Shown one piece after another: positions 8,795 to 16,964 of a stretch of 64,000 nt of DNA (position 1 is the stretch's first letter; each line of letters opens with the position of its first letter). Source of the DNA: CAZEVY01 sp964515555 (GTDB lineage Bacteria; Acidobacteriota; Terriglobia; Bryobacterales; Bryobacteraceae); assembly GCA_964515555.1 (NCBI GenBank), contig CAZEVY010000011.1, forward strand, positions 1 through 64,000. Reading direction: 5' to 3'. The notes beneath the pieces are model-generated. The model was not told where the DNA came from. It saw nothing but the letters and a program-made list of their open reading frames with translations, and did no database searches. The translations under genes and the position numbers were made by a program.

Positions 8795-9160
8795 ATGCAG
8801 GATTTTCGGGACCTGAAGGTATGGCAGAAGGCTCATGAGCTGACATTGGCCGTCTGCCGGGCAACTGCTAAGTTCCCGCGCGAAGAGATGTACGGGCTGA
8901 CGAGCCAGATTCGGCGTTCCTGTTCATCGATCCCAGCCAATCTCGCCGAGGGTTGCGGACGAAACGGCGGGGCCGAACTGGCGCGATTCTGTTCGATCGC
9001 CGCCGGATCGGCCAGCGAGCTCGAATACCATCTCCTATTGGCGCGAGACCTGAATCTGATCTCCGCCGCCGACTTTGCAGGGCTCCCGAATCGGACAACA
9101 GAGTTGAAGCGGATGCTAACCGGCCTCCGCCGCAAAGTGAAGCCATCACCTGACAACTGA
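8795..9160 (+). CDS. Four-helix-bundle protein (S23 / 23S rRNA intervening-sequence family)
   Basis: A 121-residue protein of the four-helix-bundle family first seen in intervening sequences of 23S rRNA genes. Family landmarks are FRDLKVWQKAHEL at the N-terminus, then YGLTSQIRRSCSSIPANLAEG, shortened here to IRRSCSSIPANLAEG as the key piece, and SASELEYHLLLARDL. Its role is unknown; homologues are small basic-surfaced pentamers thought to bind nucleic acid. The gene is free-standing and not inside an rRNA gene. Both ends are embedded in repeats: the ATG follows one arm by one base and the stop codon lies inside the first downstream AACTGAT copy. Confidence 0.93.
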   Translation: MQDFRDLKVWQKAHELTLAVCRATAKFPREEMYGLTSQIRRSCSSIPANLAEGCGRNGGAELARFCSIAAGSASELEYHLLLARDLNLISAADFAGLPNRTTELKRMLTGLRRKVKPSPDN

Positions 9161-9180
9161 TAACTGATAACTGATAACTA
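9155..9180. repeat. Three AACTGAT copies plus a partial one downstream of the four-helix-bundle gene
   Basis: AACTGAT occurs at 9155, 9162 and 9169, followed by AACTA. The first copy supplies the stop codon of the four-helix-bundle gene (TGA, 9158-9160). The last bases, CTA at 9178-9180, are the stop codon of the convergent oxidoreductase gene. The array is the inverted counterpart of the arm at 8779-8793. Confidence 0.9.
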
Positions 9181-10149
9181 CGGCGCCAGCAGTAATTTCC
9201 CCGTCGTCCTCCGTCCCGCCAGTTCGTTTTGCGCCTCCGCCGCCTCCGCCAGCGGCCACGTCCGCTCGATGTGCAGCTTCAGCGCGCCCGACGCCACCCA
9301 GCCGAGCACATCCCCCGCGCGCCATTCCAGTTCCTCGCGCGTCAGGCAGTAGTGCGCCAGCGTCGGCCGCGTCAGAAAAATCGACCCCTTCTGGCTCAGC
9401 AGCAGCGGCTCCATCGAGGGCACCGCCCCGCTCGCGTTGCCGAACGTCACCATCATCCCGCGCGGCTTCAGGCAGTCGACGCTGCCCGAGAATGTCGATG
9501 CGCCCACCGAGTCGTACACTACATCGACCCCGGCGGCGCCCGTCAGCCGCCGCGTCTCCGCCGCGAAGTCCTGCTCGGTGTAGAGAATCATCTCGTCGGC
9601 CCCGGCCTCGCGCGACTTGGCCGCCTTCGCCGCCGTCGACGTCGTGCCGATCACGCGCGCCCCGCGCATCTTCGCCATCTGCACCAGCAGCAGCCCGACC
9701 CCGCCCGCCGCGGCGTGGATCAGGCACGTCTGTCCCGCCTTCAGCGGAAACGTCGAGTGCACCAGGTAGTGCGCCGTCATCCCTTGCAGCATCGCCGCCG
9801 CCGCGCGCGGGAAATCGATTCCGTCCGGAAGCTTGATGAGTTGCGCCGCCGGCACCACGGCGTACTCGGCATACGATCCCCGGCACATGGCGTACGCCAC
9901 CCGATCGCCCGGCGTCACCGTCGTCACCCCTTCGCCGGTCCGTTCCACCACGCCCGAGGCTTCCATCCCCAGCGCGACGGGGAAATCGGCTTTATAGAGT
10001 CCCGTACGGAAGTAAATGTCGATGAAATTCACGCCGGTGGCGGCGATTTTCACGAGCGCCTGGCCCGCGCCCGGCGATGGGGTGGGAACTTCTTCGTAGC
10101 GGAGCTTCTCCGGTCCGCCGACTTCGTGGACGACGACCGCCTTCATCAT
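9178..10149 (-). CDS. NADPH:quinone oxidoreductase (zinc-free MDR family)
   Basis: A ~323-residue medium-chain reductase. The true N-terminus is M(M)KAVVVHEVGGPEKLRYEEV at 10149/10146; longer in-frame extensions lie inside the upstream gene. The GroES-like domain carries TGVNFIDIYFRTGLY and GMEASGVVE; the Rossmann half has the nucleotide loop AAAGGVGLLLVQMAK. The cysteine ligands of zinc alcohol dehydrogenases are absent, as in the QOR subgroup. It should reduce quinones or enones with NADPH in the cytosol. The start overlaps the SelA-like stop by ATGA, so the two genes are coupled. Its own stop codon is the last base triplet of the AACTGAT array. Confidence 0.92.
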   Translation of the reverse strand: MMKAVVVHEVGGPEKLRYEEVPTPSPGAGQALVKIAATGVNFIDIYFRTGLYKADFPVALGMEASGVVERTGEGVTTVTPGDRVAYAMCRGSYAEYAVVPAAQLIKLPDGIDFPRAAAAMLQGMTAHYLVHSTFPLKAGQTCLIHAAAGGVGLLLVQMAKMRGARVIGTTSTAAKAAKSREAGADEMILYTEQDFAAETRRLTGAAGVDVVYDSVGASTFSGSVDCLKPRGMMVTFGNASGAVPSMEPLLLSQKGSIFLTRPTLAHYCLTREELEWRAGDVLGWVASGALKLHIERTWPLAEAAEAQNELAGRRTTGKLLLAP

Positions 10150-11345
10150 CCCTTCGCGCCCTTCAGCACCTCGCGAAGCCGCCGCGCGACGATCCGCTCC
10201 TCGCCCGCCTGCATCATCCACGGCGCGATCACCAGCGCATCGCGCCCGCCCGGCGTCACCTCGATCGAGGGCTCGCCCTCGCGCAGCGCGCGCGCCGCGT
10301 CCCGGTACGACAGCTTAACGACATTCTGATCCCAGGTGATGTGCAGGTGCGGTACGTGGTTGGCGATCTCCGGCACCTGGATAGTCCCCTGGATGGTCGG
10401 CACCGAGGCCGCCGAATCGAGAATCAGCTTGCAGCGCTTCTCCCACTCGCGCCGCTCCGCCTCGTGGTCCTTCTTGAGGAACAACTCGACGGCGACCATC
10501 ATGGCGAGCATCTCTTCCTTGTTGACCTTCATGCCGCGGCTGAGCGAGTCGCTGTTGGGCGACGTGTTCAGCCGCGCCGCCTCGATCAGGTCCTTGCGCC
10601 CGAGCAGCAGCCCCGCGCTCTGCGGCCCGCGGATGCCCTTGCCGCCGGAAAACGTCACCAGGTCGTAGCCCATCTTGTTGTAGCCCGCGAGCCGCTCGAG
10701 CGGAGGAACGTCGGCCGCGGCGTCATTGAAGGTGGGGACGTTGTGCTTTTTCCCCAACTCGGCGAACTCGGCGACCTTCACCTGCCCGCGCGGATCGGCG
10801 TCGTTGAAGAACAGCATCATGGCCGTGCGCGCGCTGATGGCGCGCTCCAGCTCCTCGCGCGTCTCCACTTCGACGAAGCGCACGCCCGCGCTCCTCACCG
10901 CGTGGTCGTAGCCGTAGCGGTGCGACTTCTGGATGATGACCTCGTTCTTCATCCCCGCCGTGTCCGGCAGACGCCGCACGAAATCCATGTTCTTGCCCGT
11001 GATGCAAGCCGCCGTGCCCACCGTCAGCGCCCCCGCCGCTCCCGACGTCACCATCGCCGACTCCACGCCGATCAGCTCCGCGATGCGCTTGCCCACCGCG
11101 TCGTGCAGCTCCGCCAGCCGAACGTACGACTTCGCCGCGTAGTTCCAGGCCGCCACCACCTCCGGTGCCATCGTCGACGCCGTCAGCGCCGTGAACGTTC
11201 CGGCCGCGTTGATCACCGGCTTTACGCTCAGCTCTTTGAAATAGTCGCGCTTGGCGACGGTCGTCTTGGCGGCCATGGCGGGAAACAGCCCTCCAATCAC
11301 CGGCAGCGCCGATAAGGATTGCAGAAAGGAACGTCGATCGGGCAT
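10146..11345 (-). CDS. SelA-like PLP enzyme with Tat-type signal
   Basis: A 399-residue fold-type I PLP protein related to L-seryl-tRNA(Sec) selenium transferase and D-glucosaminate-6-phosphate ammonia lyase. The N-terminus (DRRSFLQSLSALPVIGG) resembles a Tat signal. Landmarks are INAAGTFTALTAS, VTSGAAGALTVGTAA and the lysine in FSGGKGIRGPQSAG (K236). True SelA acts on tRNA in the cytosol and has an extra N-terminal region; this protein lacks it and seems to be exported, so it is probably an amino-acid or amino-sugar lyase or transferase and not SelA. It is coupled to the quinone oxidoreductase. Confidence 0.85.
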   Translation of the reverse strand: MPDRRSFLQSLSALPVIGGLFPAMAAKTTVAKRDYFKELSVKPVINAAGTFTALTASTMAPEVVAAWNYAAKSYVRLAELHDAVGKRIAELIGVESAMVTSGAAGALTVGTAACITGKNMDFVRRLPDTAGMKNEVIIQKSHRYGYDHAVRSAGVRFVEVETREELERAISARTAMMLFFNDADPRGQVKVAEFAELGKKHNVPTFNDAAADVPPLERLAGYNKMGYDLVTFSGGKGIRGPQSAGLLLGRKDLIEAARLNTSPNSDSLSRGMKVNKEEMLAMMVAVELFLKKDHEAERREWEKRCKLILDSAASVPTIQGTIQVPEIANHVPHLHITWDQNVVKLSYRDAARALREGEPSIEVTPGGRDALVIAPWMMQAGEERIVARRLREVLKGAKG

Positions 11346-11410
11346 TGCGCGCCTCCGCCTCCGAAGGTATCACATCGTGGCGCGAGCGCTCGACGGGCGA
11401 CGCCCGCGGT

Positions 11411-12514
11411 TTACCGCGTCCGGTTCACGAACAGGAACAAGCCGCTCTTGCCCGCCACGGCGAAATCCAGGTCCCCGTCCCCGTCCGGATCCGCGGCCGG
11501 TATCTGCATCCCGCCGCCCGTCCGCGTCGAGTAGTCGATCACGTGCCGCGTCCACTCCACGCGCCCGTCGGCGATCGCCGACTCGTACCAGTAGACGCCC
11601 AGCGGCTCGCGCTCGCCCGGGTCGCGCCCGTTGTGCGCCATGTAGCGCTTGCCGGTGAGCAGATCCTTCCTTCCGTCCCCGTTCAGGTCCACCACCGTCA
11701 GCGCGTGCGCCTGCGACCAGCTCTCGTCGATGACTCGCTTCGTCCACTTCCCGTCCGCCCCGCGCTCCATCCAGAAGATCCCGTAGTCGTGCGCCATCGA
11801 GGTGACGATATCGTTGCGTCCGTCCCCGTTCACGTCGAGCACGTGCATGAAGCCGAGCGAGCCGAGCTCGAAATCGCCGTGCCACGACCAGGCCCCCGAA
11901 CGCGGGTCCGCCGGCGCCTCGAACCATCCCTTCGGCGTCAGGATGTCGCTGCGCCCGTCGCCGTTCACGTCGCCCGCGCCGATCCCGTGCCCGTAGCTCG
12001 TCGGGCTCACGACGTGGCTCACCCACGCGCCGTTGCGCACCTCATACCACGTCAGCGGCGACTTCGCTCCTCCGAACTGCGGCAGCAGCTCGCGCGCCTT
12101 GCCGTCGTTGTCCAGGTCGACCAGAAAGGCGAACTCCGTGTGATGTCCGCTCTCGATGGTCGCGTCCTTCCAGGCACCACCGCCACGCCCCGGATTCCGC
12201 CACCATGCGATGCGGCGGCTGAACCACGACGCCGTCACGATGTCCACGTGCCCGTCGCCGTCCACGTCGATCGCCAGGTCGCTGAACGCGTCGATGTAGT
12301 TGTTGGCGAAGCCGAGCTCGCGGAACTTGCGTTTCGACCACTTCGGCGCTTCGTACCAGTTCTCGCCGCTGACGATATCGAGCCGCCCGTCGCCGTTGAT
12401 GTCGGCGAACGCGCAGGTCTCGTTGGCGCCCAAGTCCAGCGTCAGCTTGTCGAACGGAATGTCGGCGCCGCGGCCGAAACCGAACAGGGCGAGGGCGCCC
12501 GCCAAGGCGCCCAC
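11411..12514 (-). CDS. FG-GAP / VCBS repeat protein, probably secreted
   Basis: A ~367-residue beta-propeller protein. At least six calcium-binding loops of the D-x-[ND]-G-D-G-x-x-D type are visible (DINGDGRLDI, DVDGDGHVDI, DVNGDGRSDI, DVNGDGRNDI, DLNGDGRKDL, DPDGDGDLDF), which is diagnostic of FG-GAP propellers of the integrin type. The GTG at 12514 gives a hydrophobic N-terminus (GALAGALALFGFG) but a very short n-region. The open frame continues upstream through RKAPRNLAV to the receptor stop at 12538, so a non-standard upstream start giving a proper signal peptide is possible. It follows the Oar-like receptor directly and is probably co-transcribed. The role is unknown, likely surface binding. 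Confidence 0.85.
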   Translation of the reverse strand: MGALAGALALFGFGRGADIPFDKLTLDLGANETCAFADINGDGRLDIVSGENWYEAPKWSKRKFRELGFANNYIDAFSDLAIDVDGDGHVDIVTASWFSRRIAWWRNPGRGGGAWKDATIESGHHTEFAFLVDLDNDGKARELLPQFGGAKSPLTWYEVRNGAWVSHVVSPTSYGHGIGAGDVNGDGRSDILTPKGWFEAPADPRSGAWSWHGDFELGSLGFMHVLDVNGDGRNDIVTSMAHDYGIFWMERGADGKWTKRVIDESWSQAHALTVVDLNGDGRKDLLTGKRYMAHNGRDPGEREPLGVYWYESAIADGRVEWTRHVIDYSTRTGGGMQIPAADPDGDGDLDFAVAGKSGLFLFVNRTR

Positions 12515-12537
12515 CGCGAGATTGCGCGGCGCTTTCC

Positions 12538-15500
12538 TCAGAAGAAGAACCGCAGGCCGGCCTGCACCTGGAGCGGCGAGCCGAACTGCGTGTTCGTCGC
12601 GTCGTAGCTGCCGTTGGCGAGCCGGAGCCGCTGGAACACCGGGTCCGGCGCCACCGTGTTGCCGTTGGCGTCCACGCCGACTCCGTAGCGGAACGCATTC
12701 ACGCCCGAGTAAATCACGTTGTCGATGTCGAACAGGTTGAAGAACTCGAACGACAACTGAATCTTGCGCCGCTCGCCGAGGCCGAAGTTCTTCAGCACCC
12801 TCATGTCCATGATCTTCGTCGGACGGTTGCGGAACGAGTTGCGCTGGAACGGAACCCCCGGCGCCCGGTAGGTGCGATCGTTGCTCTTGAGGTCCTCGTT
12901 GGTATCGGCCCCGGTGCCGGCGTCCATGACAAAACCGCTGCGCGCGCGGAACGTCCCCGAGACGTCCACTCCAAACGGAAGGTTGACTACGCCGTAGGTG
13001 GAGAACTGCTGCCTCTGGTGCAACTGCGAATAGCCGTACTCGGGCTTCAGGTCGAACGAGTTGTCCATCCGGGTTCCGGTCGCGTCGCGCTCGGCGTCCT
13101 CTTCCGAGTAGGTGTCCGACAGCGTGTAGGTGAATCCGAACTGCACCTTGCTCATGCGGTAGTTGCCGCTGAAGGTCATGCCGCGATACATCGACCGTGC
13201 CGAACTCTCGCGTACCAGCACGTCACCCAGCGTCGTCACCGGGCGCCGGCCCGTTGATCGCAGCCCGAAGAACGGCCGGTTCGACCGGTCGGTGGCGCGT
13301 AGGATCGGCGCCGGCAGGTTGTAATCGCGATTGCGCAGCAGGTGAACGGAATTGACGTAGTTGAGCTGTACGCCCGCGATGAAGTTGCGGAAGATCTCGC
13401 TGTCGAAGCCCAGACCGGCCTGGAACGAGCGCGGGTTCTTGTAATCGGTCCCCATCACGAGCGCGTTGACGCCGGTGAACGGATCGCGCGCCGTGCCGCC
13501 GGCTGCGAGCTGCGCCGCCCGCTGCACTACATCCAGAGGAATCACCGGCAGGCTGCCGAGCGACGCGCTGTTCAGGTCGACCCCGGCGTTGAGCAGCTGC
13601 CGGTACACCGTCTGGCCGCCGCCGAGCGCCGGCGTCAGCGAGATCGAGAGGTCGCCCGGCGGAATCCGGAAATTGTTCGTCGGCCCCGCCACCACCAGCA
13701 GCGGCGTCGCCGCGTAGAAGATGCCCGTGTGACCGCGCACCACCGTGCGATGGCTGCCGGAGACCGGCGTCCACGCGAAGCCGAAGCGCGGCATCATCTG
13801 GAAGGGCGAATCCGGAATCCTGGTCGGATCCACCGCCAGGCCCAGCGGGTAGGCGCCGCTCTTCACCGTGTTCACGAGGCTGGTGTTGTTCGCTTCGGGT
13901 TCCGGATTCCACTGCCCCTCGTAGCGGACGCCGAAGTCGAGCGTCAGCCGGTTGCTGGCGCGCCAGCTGTCCTGCGCGTACAGCGCGAACTGGTGCACGC
14001 CGTATTCGGCGAGCAGGTTGCCGGCCTGGCGGAAGTACGTCACCGTCGAGGAGTCGAAGCGGTTGGGCGTCGTGCCGCCGCGGCTCAACAGTTCCAGGTG
14101 CGGGTTCTCCAGCGAACCGGAAAGGGCGAACGAGCCGAACTGGTTGAAGCCGAACGACTGGAACGTCGTGATGCGGCTGTAGTCCACCCCGATCTTCATC
14201 GTGTGCGTGCCGCGAGTCAGAGAGATGCCGTCGGTGATCTGCCAGCGCGTATCGTCCTGCACCGTCGGCAGAAACGTCGTCGCGCCGAAAAAGCCGATCA
14301 CTGTCTGGACGCGAGGCAGGCTCGAGTTCGATAGCCGCGGCCGGATCTCGTAGGTGCCCGTGAGCCGCAAGTCGTTCAACAGGTTCGGCGATATCAGGTG
14401 CGTGTACTGCGCCGTTCCGGTGTGCGTCCGGCCCTTCTCGGTCCCCTCGTTACTCAACGCGGCATTGGAAATCGGATTGAGCGATCCGCCCGTGCCCACG
14501 CCGTTCTCGGCCGTGTTGTCGCTGAAGTTGTAGCGCAGCGTCAGCCGGTGGCCGGCCGTCGTCTGATGGTCGCCGCGCACGGTGAACGCTGTGGCGTCGT
14601 TGGTCTGCTTGTAGGGGCCTTCCTGCGACTTATAGAAGTTGTAGGCCTCCTGGGTGTCGGCCGTCGGTGCGAGGTTGAGCAGGCGGGTGAAAAGCACCGT
14701 GCGGGGTACCTTGGCCTGCTGCCGCTCGATCGCGCCGAAGAGAAAAGTCCGATCGCGCGAAAGCGGCCCGCCGATCGAACCGCCGAACTGCTGGAGCGTC
14801 TCGGTCGGCTGGATCTTCAGCACCGGATTCTGCCTGCTCATCTCCTTGTGCCGGAGCTGGTAGAAGGCGTCGCCATGGAAGTCGTTGGTGCCGCTCTTGG
14901 TGATGGTGTTCATGATGCCCCCGGTGGAACGGCCGTACTCGGCCGAGTATCCGGTGGTCACCACCTGGAACTCCTGCACCGCCCCTTGCGGCACCGTGGG
15001 GCTGAAGTTCGACCGCTCGCCGCCGCGGATGCCGCCGAAGAACGGCTGGTTGTAATCCGCCCCGTCCAGCATGATGTTCGAGTAGATGGCCTTCTGCCCG
15101 GCAAACGAGATCTGGCCGCGCTGCGGATCCACTTGCACCGTCGGCGTCAGCGTGGCGAAGTCCTGGAAGCGCCGCCCGTTGATCGGCAGGTTCGCGATCG
15201 CATCGGTGTCGATCACCTTGGTCGGCGCCGGCAGTCCCGTGTTCATCATGTTGCTTGAGACTTCCACCACCGTCGACGTCGCCTGAATCTGGAGCGGGAT
15301 GTCGATCGTCAACGACGAGCCCACGTTCAGCCGGATGCCCTCCAGCTTCGATACCGCGAAACCCGCGCTCTCGGCGCTGATCTCGTAGGCGCCCGGATCG
15401 AGCAGCACCGCGCGATACTGTCCCTGCTCGTTGGTCGTCAGCGACCGCACCAGGCCCGTGCCCACGTTCCGCACCGTCACCTTGGCGTTCGGCACCAGCG

Positions 15501-15615
15501 CGCCTTTCGGGTCCTGCACGGTTCCCGAGATCTGTCCCTTGTTGGCATCGGCCTGGCCCCATAGGCAGGCGGCCGCCACGAAAATCGCCGCGAGTATAAG
15601 GAAGCTGCGCTTCAT
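12538..15615 (-). CDS. Oar-like TonB-dependent receptor with carboxypeptidase-regulatory domain
   Basis: A 1025-residue outer-membrane protein. A signal peptide (residues 1-~21, ending LWGQ) is followed by a carboxypeptidase-regulatory-like domain (GQISGTVQDPKGALVPNA ... YEISAESAGF, ~27-105), a plug region (~120-240, with NLPINGRRFQDF and GRSTGGIMNTITKSG) and a ~750-residue beta-barrel ending in FFF, as expected for outer-membrane insertion. Acidobacteriota carry many such proteins, assumed to take up plant- or polymer-derived oligomers, though the substrate is not readable here. The FG-GAP gene lies immediately downstream. An unusually perfect Shine-Dalgarno sequence precedes the ATG. Confidence 0.95.
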   Translation of the reverse strand: MKRSFLILAAIFVAAACLWGQADANKGQISGTVQDPKGALVPNAKVTVRNVGTGLVRSLTTNEQGQYRAVLLDPGAYEISAESAGFAVSKLEGIRLNVGSSLTIDIPLQIQATSTVVEVSSNMMNTGLPAPTKVIDTDAIANLPINGRRFQDFATLTPTVQVDPQRGQISFAGQKAIYSNIMLDGADYNQPFFGGIRGGERSNFSPTVPQGAVQEFQVVTTGYSAEYGRSTGGIMNTITKSGTNDFHGDAFYQLRHKEMSRQNPVLKIQPTETLQQFGGSIGGPLSRDRTFLFGAIERQQAKVPRTVLFTRLLNLAPTADTQEAYNFYKSQEGPYKQTNDATAFTVRGDHQTTAGHRLTLRYNFSDNTAENGVGTGGSLNPISNAALSNEGTEKGRTHTGTAQYTHLISPNLLNDLRLTGTYEIRPRLSNSSLPRVQTVIGFFGATTFLPTVQDDTRWQITDGISLTRGTHTMKIGVDYSRITTFQSFGFNQFGSFALSGSLENPHLELLSRGGTTPNRFDSSTVTYFRQAGNLLAEYGVHQFALYAQDSWRASNRLTLDFGVRYEGQWNPEPEANNTSLVNTVKSGAYPLGLAVDPTRIPDSPFQMMPRFGFAWTPVSGSHRTVVRGHTGIFYAATPLLVVAGPTNNFRIPPGDLSISLTPALGGGQTVYRQLLNAGVDLNSASLGSLPVIPLDVVQRAAQLAAGGTARDPFTGVNALVMGTDYKNPRSFQAGLGFDSEIFRNFIAGVQLNYVNSVHLLRNRDYNLPAPILRATDRSNRPFFGLRSTGRRPVTTLGDVLVRESSARSMYRGMTFSGNYRMSKVQFGFTYTLSDTYSEEDAERDATGTRMDNSFDLKPEYGYSQLHQRQQFSTYGVVNLPFGVDVSGTFRARSGFVMDAGTGADTNEDLKSNDRTYRAPGVPFQRNSFRNRPTKIMDMRVLKNFGLGERRKIQLSFEFFNLFDIDNVIYSGVNAFRYGVGVDANGNTVAPDPVFQRLRLANGSYDATNTQFGSPLQVQAGLRFFF

Positions 15616-15616
15616 T

Positions 15617-15626
15617 GGATCACCTC
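15617..15626 (-). promoter_or_regulatory. Extended Shine-Dalgarno of the Oar-like receptor
   Basis: On the minus strand GAGGTGATCC stands one base before the ATG at 15615, and its GAGG core is seven bases from the start. It is complementary over ten bases to the conserved 3' end of 16S rRNA (GGATCACCTC). The contrast with the SD-less starts elsewhere in the window suggests high translation. Confidence 0.8.
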
Positions 15627-15775
15627 ACTGGTCGTTGTCGAGTACCGGCCGCCGGCAGACCCGGTCGACGGCGCGTCTCCACCCGCGACGGCGTTCGCCG
15701 CCGTGGACGGTCTCAGGGGAGGAGATTTCAGCATACACCATCCCGATCACAATTCCATGACGGCGGCCCACCAGT

Positions 15776-16225
15776 TCACAATTCGCCGGCCAGCCCAACG
15801 TCGGCGTATTCGAGCGCCCACTCGCGCATGAACCGCACCCGCCTCGGCTCGATGCGGTAGAGCACGAACTCCGGATTCTCCATCGACCCCAGAAACGCCC
15901 GCAGCAGCGGGTTCGCGTCCCATATCTCCCCGATCGCCGCCCGGTCCCGGACCACCTCAGCGACGCCCGTAATGCGCACCTGGTCGTGCGTCTCGCTCAG
16001 ATAGCACAGTTCCACCCGCGCGTTCGCCTCCAGCTCCGCCGTCTTCGCCGAGCTTCGGAACGAGGCCACGTACACCGCGAATCCGTCGGTGCGCACCGGC
16101 GAGACCGGCCGCAGCCGCGGCTGATCGCCGTCCATGCTCGCCAGCATCGGGAACTTCGCCTCGCGCATCGTCGCCAGCGCGGCCTCGCGCAGGTCGTGGG
16201 GCAGGGGCCTCGGTTCGGGCTTCAT
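15776..16225 (-). CDS. Pyridoxamine 5'-phosphate oxidase-like (flavin-binding split-barrel) protein
   Basis: A 149-residue protein of the PNPOx-like / general stress protein 26 group. The split-barrel core is visible as ATMREAKFPMLASMDGDQPRL shortened here to FPMLASMDGDQPRLRPVSPV, then VYVASFRSSAKTAELEAN, VELCYLSE and a C-terminal ENPEFVLYRIEPRRVRF. Members bind FMN or F420-like flavins or heme and act on small electrophiles; true PdxH is longer (~210 residues), so vitamin B6 synthesis is unlikely. It is divergent from the VTT gene with only 23 bases between the two starts. Confidence 0.85.
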   Translation of the reverse strand: MKPEPRPLPHDLREAALATMREAKFPMLASMDGDQPRLRPVSPVRTDGFAVYVASFRSSAKTAELEANARVELCYLSETHDQVRITGVAEVVRDRAAIGEIWDANPLLRAFLGSMENPEFVLYRIEPRRVRFMREWALEYADVGLAGEL

Positions 16226-16232
16226 GGGGATG

Positions 16233-16242
16233 ATGGTACCTT
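16233..16242. promoter_or_regulatory. Overlapping divergent -10 elements sharing GGTACC
   Basis: TACCTT (plus strand, 16237-16242) stands six bases before the VTT ATG at 16249. TACCAT (minus strand, 16238-16233) stands seven bases before the PNPOx ATG at 16225. The two hexamers overlap by two bases within a GGTACC palindrome. Both genes would be leaderless and could not easily be transcribed from the same molecule at once. Confidence 0.5.
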
Positions 16243-16248
16243 GCGGGA

Positions 16249-16788
16249 ATGCGATGGGCGGCCCTGTGGACCTTGCTCCTGGCGGCCGTGCTGATTCCCT
16301 TCGCCCTCTTCGCCGGCCGCTTCGACGCCATCGCCGAGCGCATCGCCCGCGGCGACTTCTCCGGCTGGCCCGCCGCCGTCGCCGTCGCCGGCCTGCTCGC
16401 GATCGATGTGCTGCTGCCGGTTCCTTCGAGCGTCGTCTCCACCGCCGCCGGCGCCCTGTTCGGCTTCGCGGCCGGCACGGCCGTTTCCTGGACCGGAATG
16501 ACCGCCGGGTGCGCGCTCGGCTACGCCCTCGGCCGCCTCGCGACGGGCGTGGCGCGCCGGCTGGTCGGCGATGCCAGTCTCGATCGCGCTTCGAAGCTGG
16601 CGGCGCGTCACGGTCACTGGGCTATCGCGCTCACCCGCCCGGTCCCCGTGCTCGCCGAAGCCGGCATCGTCTTCGCCGGAATCGCCCGCGCGCCCGCCGC
16701 GCGATCTCTTGCAGTCGCGGCGCTGGCGAATCTCGTCATTAGCGTCGCCTGGTCGGCGCTCGGCGCCGTTTCCGTGGGCCGCTGGTAG
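16249..16788 (+). CDS. VTT-domain (DedA/TVP38-like) membrane protein
   Basis: A 179-residue integral membrane protein. The first helix covers residues ~5-24 and the VTT core is recognisable from LLPVPSSVVSTAAGALFGFAAG, here key part PVPSSVVSTAAGALFGF, followed by TGMTAGCALGYALGR, an amphipathic re-entrant region and ALTRPVPVLAEAGIVFAG. VTT proteins are lipid scramblases or transporters of undecaprenyl or phospholipid species in the inner membrane. The protein is slightly shorter than typical DedA (~200). It is divergent from the PNPOx-like gene. Confidence 0.85.
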   Translation: MRWAALWTLLLAAVLIPFALFAGRFDAIAERIARGDFSGWPAAVAVAGLLAIDVLLPVPSSVVSTAAGALFGFAAGTAVSWTGMTAGCALGYALGRLATGVARRLVGDASLDRASKLAARHGHWAIALTRPVPVLAEAGIVFAGIARAPAARSLAVAALANLVISVAWSALGAVSVGRW

Positions 16789-16964
16789 GCGTTCCTTGGT
16801 GGGGCACTATTGAGCCTTGCCTCTTGCGGTGATGACCGTAACGGAGCCGCACCCGTGCAGGGAGCGGTGTTCCGGTCCTGGAAGTGTCACTCATGGGTTC
16901 ACTATCGGTCGAGCAGCGAGAAGGAAGACCGTGGCGTAGATCGACGCCCAGGAGTGCAACAAAC

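Noticed and set aside
8795..9160. An rRNA intervening sequence, i.e. a nearby 23S rRNA gene
   Set aside because: Both flanks are protein-coding genes in frame; no rRNA sequence is present.
10146..11345. True selenocysteine synthase (selA) and a Sec pathway
   Set aside because: The protein lacks the usual N-terminal region, has an export-type signal, and no selB, selD or selC is visible.
16789..16964. A small gene between the VTT and CPCC genes
   Set aside because: The short frames there lack a start with a ribosome site and cross the CPCC coding region on the other strand.
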